Positions 57,614 through 64,000 of a DNA stretch of 64,000 nt are shown here, piece by piece. Position 1 is the first letter of the stretch; every line of letters starts with the position of its first letter. The DNA is from Geothrix fermentans DSM 14018 (GTDB lineage: Bacteria; Acidobacteriota; Holophagae; Holophagales; Holophagaceae), in assembly GCF_000428885.1 (NCBI RefSeq), contig NZ_KE386810.1, forward strand, positions 456,979-520,978, read 5' to 3'. The notes under the pieces are model-generated. The model did no database searches. It worked only from the letters and a program-made list of their open reading frames with translations, and had not been told where the DNA came from. The translations under genes and the position numbers were made by a program.

Positions 57614-57642
57614 TTGATCCATGGCTCCACGGGTGTTATGCT
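57614..57642 (+). promoter_or_regulatory. Promoter of rpoZ
   Basis: TTGATC (57614-57619), 17-bp spacer, TATGCT (57637-57642), followed after 19 nt by the rpoZ ATG. The best consensus match in the window. On the other strand TAGCAT (57602-57597) is a possible -10 for coaBC. Confidence 0.7.
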
Positions 57643-57661
57643 TCCTGGTTCGGAGTGGCCC

Positions 57662-57946
57662 ATGACCCAGCGCACCATCGTCCGTGTCCCGGAAGAAATC
57701 GGTAACAAGTACCGCTTCGTCGTCGTGGCGGGCAAGCGCTGCGACCAGCTCCAGCGCGGCGCCTTCCCCAAGGTCGAAGTGGTCGTGCCCGTGAACAAGC
57801 ACGGCCAGGCCCAGGACGCCCCCAAGCTCGCCTCTTTCTGGGGCCAGGTGGCCATGGCCGAGGTCGAGGAGAACCGCATCGCCTTCGAGGAGCCCGAGAT
57901 CCTCACCATCGAGGACACCACGGTGGTCCCCATCTCGGGCGAGTGA
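57662..57946 (+). CDS. rpoZ: RNA polymerase omega subunit
   Basis: 94 aa from ATG 57662 (GGAG upstream). The conserved omega helix is NKYRFVVVAGKRCDQLQRGA (about residues 15-34), followed by a basic Pro/Val stretch and an acidic tail. It helps assemble beta-prime into RNA polymerase. Diverged from E. coli omega in the C-terminal half, so the call rests on the helix and the coaBC neighbourhood. Confidence 0.88.
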   Translation: MTQRTIVRVPEEIGNKYRFVVVAGKRCDQLQRGAFPKVEVVVPVNKHGQAQDAPKLASFWGQVAMAEVEENRIAFEEPEILTIEDTTVVPISGE

Positions 57947-57963
57947 ACGGAATCCTCCCTTCG

Positions 57964-57991
57964 GAACGCCCCCGCGATGGGGGCGTTCCTT
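57964..57991 (+). terminator. Rho-independent terminator of rpoZ
   Basis: The 10-bp arms GAACGCCCCC and GGGGGCGTTC (57964-57973, 57979-57988) surround GCGAT and are followed by CTTTG. It starts 18 bp past the stop. Confidence 0.8.
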
Positions 57992-58056
57992 TGTCGGGCC
58001 TCGATTTCCACGGACGATGAAATAGTTCTTGCCAAGCGGTGGGGGCGAAGCGATGA

Positions 58057-58074
58057 TTCAACGTCTGTTGAATT
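58057..58074 (+). promoter_or_regulatory. Palindromic operator before the TetR gene
   Basis: A perfect inverted repeat ATTCAAC-GTCT-GTTGAAT ends 8 bp before the tetR ATG. A possible promoter TTGCCA (58030-58035), 17-bp spacer, GATGAT (58053-58058) overlaps it. This is the placement expected for TetR autorepression. Confidence 0.65.
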
Positions 58075-58082
58075 GGAGCATC

Positions 58083-58790
58083 ATGCCCACCCACCCCCGC
58101 CCCCGCGGACCCAAACCCAACCGGATGGACCCCGACCAGCTCCTGGACGCCGCCCAGGAGGTCTTCGCGCGGGACGGCCTCCGGGCCGCCAGCCTGCGTG
58201 CCATCGCGAAGCAGGCCGGGTGCGACCCGGCCCTGATCTACTACCACTTCGACAGCAAGGAGGCCATGTTCGCCGCCCTCCTGGCCCGCCGGTTCCCTCC
58301 CATCCAGAAAGAGCTCGAGGCCCTGTCCGCGCCGGAGGATCCGCGTCCCACCGCCCTGAGGCTCTGGGAAGTCGTGCGGATCTACCACCGGAACCTCAAG
58401 GATGATCCGGGAATCCGGTCCCTCATCCGGGGCGAGATCGTGCACGGGGCCGAGGGGCTCGCGGACATCCTCCAGGAGCGGATCCGCCCCATCATGATGG
58501 CGGTCAAGAGCATCCTCGACCGGGGCATCGCGCTCGGGGAGCTGCGGGCGGACCTCCACCCCCTGCTGGGCACCTTCTTCCTTGTGCGGATGCACCTCGA
58601 GATCCTCGACCTGCTGCCCACCGTGCTGTCCCGCCTCATGGGGCTCCCCCGCGACCGCGCCGTGGAGACCGGACTGCAGGCCTGGTTCGACCTGTACTGG
58701 CGGGGCATCGCGAAGGATCCGTCCATCCCGTTGCCACCCTTGCCCGAGCTTTCCGCAGACGTGAACGCCACCAAGGAGACCCACCCATGA
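58083..58790 (+). CDS. TetR family regulator (CecR-like)
   Basis: 235 aa from ATG 58083 (GGAG upstream). The N-terminal TetR helix-turn-helix spans about 18-63: LLDAAQEVFARDGLRAASLRAIAKQAGCDPALIYYHFDSKEAM (split here). The C-terminal ligand domain resembles the CecR/DUF1956 group. In E. coli, CecR sits beside and controls ybhGFSR; the same order (TetR, adaptor, ATPases, permeases) follows here. Translationally coupled to the adaptor gene by ATGA. Confidence 0.9.
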   Translation: MPTHPRPRGPKPNRMDPDQLLDAAQEVFARDGLRAASLRAIAKQAGCDPALIYYHFDSKEAMFAALLARRFPPIQKELEALSAPEDPRPTALRLWEVVRIYHRNLKDDPGIRSLIRGEIVHGAEGLADILQERIRPIMMAVKSILDRGIALGELRADLHPLLGTFFLVRMHLEILDLLPTVLSRLMGLPRDRAVETGLQAWFDLYWRGIAKDPSIPLPPLPELSADVNATKETHP

Positions 58791-59779
58791 CACCAGCCCG
58801 CCGGCCTCTTTCCTTCGCCCTGGGGGCCCTCCTCGGCGGCGCGGCCCTTCTGGCCGTCGGCTGCCGGAGCCGGCAGGATGACAGGATCAAACTCTCCGGA
58901 AACATCGAGGTCATCCAGGTGGAAGCCAGCTTCCGGGTGGCCGGGAAAGTGCTCGAACGCCCGGTGGACGAAGGCCAGGCGGTCCAGGCCGGGCAGCTGC
59001 TGGCCCGGCTCGATGCCAGGGATCTCGAGCAGCAGGTGGCCATTCGCCAGGCGGACGCCGCCACGGCCCAGGCCGCGTTGAATGCCGCGCTGGCGGGCTC
59101 CCGCAAGGAGGAGATCGCCGCCTCCAAGGCCGCTCTGGAGCAGGCCCAGGCGGACCTCCGCCGACTGGAACCCGACGAGGCCCGCATCCGCGACCTCTAC
59201 CAGAAGGGCATCCTTTCGGTGCGCGACTACGAGGCCAGCCGCGCCTCCCTGGAGGCCTCCCGCGGGAAGGTCCAGCAGGCGGACCAGCAGTACACGCTGG
59301 TCCGGAAGGGCCCCCGCAAGGAGGACATCGACCAGGCCCGCGCCCGCTTCGAGCAGGCCCGGCAGGCCCTCGAGCTGGCCCGCACCCAGCTGGGCTACGC
59401 CACGCTCATGGCACCGAGCGCCGGGGTGATCCTCTCCAAGAATGTCGAGCCCATGGAGTACGTCTCTCCGGGCACGGCCGTGGTCACCATGGCCAACCTC
59501 GACCAGGTGTGGCTGCGCGCCTACGTGGAGGAGGCGGACCTGGGCCGGGTGAAGGTGGGGCAGAAGGCCTACGTCACCACCGACTCCTTCCCCGGGAAGC
59601 GCTATGAGGGCCGCGTGGCCTTCATCGCCTCCGAGGCCGAGTTCACACCCAAGGCCGTGGAAACGCGCAAGGAGCGCACGAAGCTCGTCTATCGCATCAA
59701 GATCGACATCGCCAATCCCGCTATGGAGCTCAAGCCCGGCATGCCCGCAGACGCCGAGATCCTCCTGGACGGCCGGTGA
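58787..59779 (+). CDS. YbhG/HlyD-type membrane fusion protein
   Basis: 330 aa. The N-terminal signal ends LLAVGCRSRQ, so it may be a lipoprotein (lipobox-like A-V-G-C). A lipoyl half (VAGKVLERPVDEGQAVQAGQLLARL, split), a long alpha-hairpin (about 75-200) with two GSRKEEI/GPRKEDI repeats, the second lipoyl half (ATLMAPSAGVILSKNVEPMEYV) and a beta-barrel domain follow. It links the ABC exporter encoded downstream to an outer-membrane channel not present here. Confidence 0.92.
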   Translation: MTPARRPLSFALGALLGGAALLAVGCRSRQDDRIKLSGNIEVIQVEASFRVAGKVLERPVDEGQAVQAGQLLARLDARDLEQQVAIRQADAATAQAALNAALAGSRKEEIAASKAALEQAQADLRRLEPDEARIRDLYQKGILSVRDYEASRASLEASRGKVQQADQQYTLVRKGPRKEDIDQARARFEQARQALELARTQLGYATLMAPSAGVILSKNVEPMEYVSPGTAVVTMANLDQVWLRAYVEEADLGRVKVGQKAYVTTDSFPGKRYEGRVAFIASEAEFTPKAVETRKERTKLVYRIKIDIANPAMELKPGMPADAEILLDGR

Positions 59780-60699
59780 TGGAGACCCTCCGGACCCAGG
59801 CGCTGACGCGCCGCTTCGGGGATCTCGTGGCCCTCGACCAGCTCACCCTCGCCGTGGAGGAGGGAGAGATCTTCGGGCTGGTCGGGCCCGACGGCGCGGG
59901 CAAGACCACCACCATGCGGCTGCTGACCGGGATCCTCGAACCCAGCTCCGGCGAGGCCTGGGTGGACGGCCTGCACACGGTCCGGGAAACCGAGGCCATC
60001 AAGGACCGCATCGGCTACATGTCCCAGCGCTTCGGCCTGTATCCCGACCTCACCGTGCAGGAGAACATCGACTTCTACGCGGACCTCTACGAAGTGCCGA
60101 AGGCCGGCCGGGGCGAGCGGATGGAGCGCCTCCTGGCCTTCAGCAACCTCACGCCCTTCCGGCGCCGCCAGGCCGGCAACCTCTCCGGGGGCATGAAGCA
60201 GAAGCTGGGGCTCGCCTGCGCCCTCATCCACACGCCGCGGGTGCTCTTCCTGGATGAGCCCACCAACGGCGTGGACCCGGTCTCCCGCCGGGACTTCTGG
60301 CGCATCCTCTACCAGCTCCAGCAGGAGCGGGTGACCATCTTCGTCTCCACGGCCTACCTGGACGAGGCGGAGCGCTGCAACCGCATCGGCCTGCTCCACC
60401 AGGGCCGGCTCATGGCCTGCGACACCGTGGATGGCGTGAAGGGGCTCCTGCGCGGTGCCCTCCTGGAGCTCCGTTGCGAGGCCCCGCGTCCCGCGGCCCG
60501 CCTCCTGCGCGAGGCCGCCATCGGCTCCGTGGCCCTCTTTGGGGACCGCCTCCACGTCCTGGTCGAAGACGAGGCGCGGGGACGTCAGGCCGTGGAGGCG
60601 GCCCTCCGGGCGGGGGGGATCGCCCTCCGCGAGCTGCGGACCATCGAGCCGAGCCTCGAGGACGTCTTCACTTCGGCGCTGCCGGGAGGCTCGGCATGA
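59779..60699 (+). CDS. YbhF-like ABC ATP-binding protein (first)
   Basis: 306 aa from ATG 59779, which shares its A with the adaptor stop; a GTG three bases earlier is also possible. Walker A GPDGAGKTT, Q-loop MSQRFGLYPDLTVQENI, signature LSGGMKQKLGLACALIHTP, Walker B VLFLDEPTNGVDP, and the C-terminal ABC-2 extension. In E. coli YbhF this corresponds to the N-terminal half of a fused 578-residue protein; here it is a separate gene. Confidence 0.94.
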   Translation: METLRTQALTRRFGDLVALDQLTLAVEEGEIFGLVGPDGAGKTTTMRLLTGILEPSSGEAWVDGLHTVRETEAIKDRIGYMSQRFGLYPDLTVQENIDFYADLYEVPKAGRGERMERLLAFSNLTPFRRRQAGNLSGGMKQKLGLACALIHTPRVLFLDEPTNGVDPVSRRDFWRILYQLQQERVTIFVSTAYLDEAERCNRIGLLHQGRLMACDTVDGVKGLLRGALLELRCEAPRPAARLLREAAIGSVALFGDRLHVLVEDEARGRQAVEAALRAGGIALRELRTIEPSLEDVFTSALPGGSA

Positions 60700-61670
60700 C
60701 CGACGCGGCCGGATCCTACGCCGTCACCCTGCGGAACCTCGAGCGCCGGTTCGGAGAGTTCGTGGCCGTGAACCGCATCAGCCTGGACGTCCGCCAGGGC
60801 GAGATCTTCGGGTTCCTGGGTCCCAATGGGGCCGGGAAGTCCACCACCATCCGCATGCTCTGCGGGCTTCTGGAGCCCTCCTCCGGCGAGGGCACCGTGG
60901 CGGGCCTCGACATCCGCACCCAGCGCGAGGAGATCAAGCGGCGCATCGGCTACATGAGCCAGAAGTTCAGCCTCTACGACGACCTGACGGTAGAGGAGAA
61001 CATCGACTTCTTCAGTGGCATCTACCGCGTGCCCCGCGAGAAGAAGGCCGCGCGGAAGGACTGGGTGCTGGACATGGCCAACCTCCAGGAGCACCGCCAC
61101 ACCCGGACGGGCCTCCTTCCGGCCGGCTGGAAGCAGCGCCTCTCCCTGGGCTGCGCCCTCCTCCACGAGCCCCGGATCCTCTTCCTGGACGAACCGACCT
61201 CGGGTGTGGACCCCCTGAGCCGCCGCACCTTCTGGGACCTCATCTACGAGATGGCCAGCCAGGGTGTGACGGTCTTCGTCACCACCCACTACATGGAGGA
61301 GGCCGAATACTGCGACCGGCTGGCCCTCATCTACCGGGGGGAGCTGGTCGCCCTCGGCACGCCCAGCGACATGAAGGGCAGCCTCATGGCCGACCAGGTG
61401 CTCTCCGTCTCCTGCGAGCGCCCCCACGAGGCCCTGGGCGTGGCGGCCGGCCTGGAGGGCGTCCGGGACGCGGCCCTCTTCGGACGGGACATCCACCTCA
61501 TGACCGAAGACGCCGGGGACCTCGCGCCCCGCCTGCGCCAGGTCCTGGAGGCCCGGGGCTTCCAGGTGGGCACCATGGAGCCCATCACCCCCTCCCTGGA
61601 AGACGTCTTCGTCTCCCTCATCGAGGCCCGGGACCGCGCCGACGGCTCCCAGCAGGAGTTCAAGGCATGA
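60696..61670 (+). CDS. YbhF-like ABC ATP-binding protein (second)
   Basis: 324 aa from ATG 60696 (ATGA overlap). Walker A GPNGAGKST, Q-loop MSQKFSLYDDLTVEENI, Walker B ILFLDEPTSGVDP and H-loop TTHYMEE are intact, but the signature motif is LPAGWKQRLSLGCALL instead of LSGGQ, as in the C-terminal half of E. coli YbhF. The two ATPases are therefore an asymmetric pair with one degenerate signature. Confidence 0.94.
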   Translation: MTDAAGSYAVTLRNLERRFGEFVAVNRISLDVRQGEIFGFLGPNGAGKSTTIRMLCGLLEPSSGEGTVAGLDIRTQREEIKRRIGYMSQKFSLYDDLTVEENIDFFSGIYRVPREKKAARKDWVLDMANLQEHRHTRTGLLPAGWKQRLSLGCALLHEPRILFLDEPTSGVDPLSRRTFWDLIYEMASQGVTVFVTTHYMEEAEYCDRLALIYRGELVALGTPSDMKGSLMADQVLSVSCERPHEALGVAAGLEGVRDAALFGRDIHLMTEDAGDLAPRLRQVLEARGFQVGTMEPITPSLEDVFVSLIEARDRADGSQQEFKA

Positions 61671-62809
61671 GCGGCTTCCGTTTCTCCCGCCTCCGCGCCG
61701 TGGCCCACAAGGAGTTCATCCACGTCTTCCGGGATCCGCGCGCCCTGGGCATCGCCATCGTGCTGCCCATGATCATGCTGATGATCTTCGGCTACGCCCT
61801 GACCATGGACCTGGACCGGGTGCCCCTCGCGGTGTGGGACCAGAGCCGGACGCCCCAGAGCCGGGAGCTGGTGAGCCGCTTCGAGGGCTCCCGCTATTTC
61901 TCCCTGGTGGCCAGCCCGGACACCTACCGGGACGTGGAGGAGGGGATCGTGACGGGCCGGGTGATGGTGGCCCTCGTGATCCCCGTGGAGTTCGGCAGGC
62001 AGGTGGCCTCGGGCCGGAAGGCCCAGGTGCAGGTCCTGACGGACGGAAGCGACGCCAACACCACCACCCTCGCGCTCGCCTACGCCGATGCCGTCGTCAA
62101 GACCTACTCCCAGGAGATCCTGGTGGAGAAGGTCCGGCGCCTCACGGGACGCCCCCCCGCCCTGCCCCTGGACCTGCGTTTCCGGGCCTGGTTCAACACG
62201 GACATGGAGTCCCGCATCTTCATCGTGCCGGGCCTCATCGCCGTGATCATGATGCTCATCGCGGCGCTGCTCACCTCCCTCACCGTGGCCCGGGAGTGGG
62301 AGACGGGCACCATGGAGCAGCTCATCTCCACGCCCCTGCGGGGAAGCGAGCTGATCCTCGGCAAGCTGGCGCCCTACTTCGCCATCGGCATGGTGGACAT
62401 GCTGCTCTCGGTGCTGGCGGGCCGCTTCCTGTTCGACGTGCCGCTCCGGGGCAGCCTCCTGCTGCTCTTCGGGGTCTCCGCCGTCTATCTGGTGGGCGCC
62501 CTCTCCCTGGGCATCCTCATCAGCGCCAAGGCCAAGTCCCAGCTCCTGGCCAGCCAGTTCGCGTTCGTGGCCACCTTCCTGCCCGCCTTCATGCTCTCGG
62601 GCTTCATGTTCGACATCAAGAACATGCCCCCGGCCCTCCAGGCGTTCACCTATCTCATCCCCGCGCGGTACTTCGTCGTCTTCCTCCGGGGCCTCTACCT
62701 CAAGGGGACCGGCCTCGCCGAACTCTGGCCCCAGGGCCTCCTGATGGCGGTCTTCGGGGCGGCGATGCTCATTCTCGCGATCCGCAGCTTCAAGAAGCGC
62801 CTGGCCTGA
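61667..62809 (+). CDS. YbhS-like ABC-2 type permease
   Basis: 380 aa from ATG 61667 (ATGA overlap). ABC-2 topology: one N-terminal helix (IAIVLPMIMLMIFGYALTM), an extracytoplasmic domain of about 150 residues, then five helices with the EWETGTMEQLISTPLRGSELILGK motif and FMLSGFMFDIKNMP. Heterodimer partner of the next gene. Confidence 0.93.
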   Translation: MSGFRFSRLRAVAHKEFIHVFRDPRALGIAIVLPMIMLMIFGYALTMDLDRVPLAVWDQSRTPQSRELVSRFEGSRYFSLVASPDTYRDVEEGIVTGRVMVALVIPVEFGRQVASGRKAQVQVLTDGSDANTTTLALAYADAVVKTYSQEILVEKVRRLTGRPPALPLDLRFRAWFNTDMESRIFIVPGLIAVIMMLIAALLTSLTVAREWETGTMEQLISTPLRGSELILGKLAPYFAIGMVDMLLSVLAGRFLFDVPLRGSLLLLFGVSAVYLVGALSLGILISAKAKSQLLASQFAFVATFLPAFMLSGFMFDIKNMPPALQAFTYLIPARYFVVFLRGLYLKGTGLAELWPQGLLMAVFGAAMLILAIRSFKKRLA

Positions 62810-62818
62810 GGAGGCCCC

Positions 62819-63949
62819 ATGCTCGAACGCCTCATCCGGATGCTGATCAAGGAATTCATCCAGGTGCTCCGCAACCCGAGGATGCGGGCGGTCCTGTTCG
62901 TCATGCCCGTGGCCCAGGTCATCATCATCGGCTACGCGGTGAACACCGACGTCCGCCACGTGCCCATGGCCGTCTACGACCTGGACCGCACCCCGGCCAC
63001 CCGCGACCTGGTGGCCCGCTTCGAGGGCTCAGGCTGCTTCGATGTGGTGAGGCACATCGGCTCCGAGCCGGAGATCCAGGAGATCCTGGATTCGGGCGAG
63101 GCCAAAGCGGTGCTGCGGCTGAACCGGGGCTTCGCCGAGGCCCTGTCCGGCGGCGGCACGGCCCAGGCCCAGTTCCTCCTCGACGGCTCGGACTCGAACA
63201 CGGCCAGCGTGGCCCTGACCTATGCCGCGCAGATCTCCGGGGACTTCAACCGCGCCCTCCTGGGCCAGCGCTTCGCGCGCACCGCCGGCGTCCGGGTGGA
63301 CGCCGAGCCCGTCACCGTGGTGTCCCGGGCCTGGTTCAACGCCAACCTGGACAGCCGCCACTACTTCGTTCCCGGCGTGCTGGCCATGATCGTCGCCGTG
63401 CTCACCATCATCCTCTCCAGCATGTCCATCGTCCGGGAGCGGGAGGTCGGAACCATGGAGCAGATCATGGTCACGCCCATCGGGCGGCTGGAGTTCATCC
63501 TCGGCAAGACCATCCCCTTCGCGATGATCGGGTTCGTGGACGTGGCGATCATCGCCCTCATCAGCGTCTTCTGGTTCCAGGTGCCGCTCCGGGGCTTCCC
63601 CCCGTACCTGTTCCTGGGCACGGCCCTCTACCTGCTGAGCACCCTGGGGATCGGCCTCTTCATCTCGACGGTCAGCTCCACCCAGCAGCAGGCCATGATG
63701 ACGGCCTTCTTCTTCATGCTGCCGGCCTTCATGCTCTCGGGCTTCGTCTATCCCATCGCCAACATGCCCAAGATCGTGCAGATCCTCACCCTCCTGAACC
63801 CCATCCGCTACTACCTCGTGATCATCCGCAGCGTGTTCCTAAAGGACCTGAGCCTCGGGGTGCTCTGGCCGCAGATGCTGGGGCTCCTTCTCCTCGGAGG
63901 CACCATGCTGCTGCTCGCGGCCAGCCGGTTCAGGAAGACCATGAGTTGA
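62819..63949 (+). CDS. YbhR-like ABC-2 type permease
   Basis: 376 aa, same topology: VLFVMPVAQVIIIGYAVNTD, an extracytoplasmic domain, EREVGTMEQIMVTPIGRLEFILGK, and MLSGFVYPIANMPKIVQ. GGAGG precedes the ATG. Last gene of the five-gene export operon. E. coli YbhFSR exports cationic drugs/Na+ (reported); the substrate here is unknown. Confidence 0.93.
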   Translation: MLERLIRMLIKEFIQVLRNPRMRAVLFVMPVAQVIIIGYAVNTDVRHVPMAVYDLDRTPATRDLVARFEGSGCFDVVRHIGSEPEIQEILDSGEAKAVLRLNRGFAEALSGGGTAQAQFLLDGSDSNTASVALTYAAQISGDFNRALLGQRFARTAGVRVDAEPVTVVSRAWFNANLDSRHYFVPGVLAMIVAVLTIILSSMSIVREREVGTMEQIMVTPIGRLEFILGKTIPFAMIGFVDVAIIALISVFWFQVPLRGFPPYLFLGTALYLLSTLGIGLFISTVSSTQQQAMMTAFFFMLPAFMLSGFVYPIANMPKIVQILTLLNPIRYYLVIIRSVFLKDLSLGVLWPQMLGLLLLGGTMLLLAASRFRKTMS

Positions 63950-63952
63950 GGC

Positions 63953-63981
63953 GGGCGGGGTGAGGCAAGCCGGCCCCGCCC
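63953..63981 (+). terminator. Hairpin at the end of the export operon
   Basis: The 8-bp arms GGGCGGGG and CCCCGCCC surround a 13-nt loop, 4 bp after the last stop. There is no T run. Confidence 0.5.
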
Positions 63982-63985
63982 GGAC

Positions 63986-64000
63986 TCAGGCGAACCGGTA
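63986..64000 (-). other. Possible 3' end of a further minus-strand gene
   Basis: Read on the minus strand from the window edge, TAC CGG TTC GCC TGA ends at 63986. Only four codons are visible, so this is only a hint that a converging gene follows. Confidence 0.25.

Noticed and set aside
60455-62809. 784-residue frame suggesting an ATPase-permease fusion
   Set aside because: The first 400 residues are out of frame within the second ATPase gene. The permease begins at ATG 61667 with an ATGA overlap.

Overview
This window looks like a chromosomal segment of a Gram-negative, high-GC bacterium, most likely an Acidobacteriota member of the Holophagae (Geothrix/Holophaga-like). That is an inference from gene content: an Oar-type TonB receptor with an N-terminal carboxypeptidase-regulatory domain, a type-B succinate dehydrogenase/fumarate reductase, a membrane pyrophosphatase, a full kdp potassium system, a bactofilin and an OmpA porin, all at uniformly high GC. 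There are no rRNA or tRNA genes, no insertion sequences, no phage genes and no CRISPR array. Almost every base belongs to a compact chromosomal gene set.

Layout. 1-2687: a minus-strand pair, a secreted beta-propeller-like protein (cut by the window edge) behind a SpoIVB-type (S55) protease. 2868-9532: TonB receptor, YmdB-type phosphodiesterase, aquaporin, a PolB-exonuclease-like protein, DoxX and a HAD hydrolase. 9573-15344: 3-hydroxybutyryl-CoA dehydrogenase, class I aldolase, release factor 3 and oligopeptidase B. 15432-21997: membrane pyrophosphatase, divergent from sdhCAB, then tatA. 22103-30088: kdpFABCDE behind an unusual four-half-site palindrome. 30125-35808: UbiA-type prenyltransferase, M23 peptidase, bactofilin, ruvB, an FHA-GAF histidine kinase and ispF. 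35805-39862: CCA-adding enzyme, GNAT, an E1-alpha-like protein and acetate kinase. 39924-45219: a Gly-heptad secreted protein, then a MacA-like adaptor with one ATPase and two permeases. 45229-48384: ArfB-type rescue factor and several DUF proteins. 48481-53447: lspA, ileS, mscL (with a zinc ribbon) and an OmpA porin. 53706-57946: biotin carboxyl carrier protein with a duplicated tail, biotin carboxylase, a small lipoprotein, coaBC and rpoZ. 58057-63949: a TetR regulator heading a YbhGFSR-like export operon.

How the parts work together. Energy and ion homeostasis are prominent: sdhCAB, the pyrophosphatase, Kdp, aquaporin and MscL. Envelope functions include the TonB receptor, OmpA, bactofilin/M23, LspA, TatA and two tripartite-type ABC exporters. 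Central carbon genes (hbd, aldolase, E1-alpha, ackA, biotin carboxylase/carrier) are scattered as single genes or pairs, so their partner subunits must lie elsewhere.

The most interesting signals are not new operons. They are (i) a secreted protein built from 14 charged heptads with a Gly at every seventh position and one 5-residue phase skip; (ii) a 116-bp duplicated 3' end of the biotin-carrier gene separated by a palindromic unit; (iii) recurrent TANNNT hexamers 6-9 nt before start codons, suggesting leaderless transcripts, including one shared symmetric -10 between divergent genes; (iv) the nested kdp palindrome; (v) a pyrophosphatase with a mixed K+-dependence signature.
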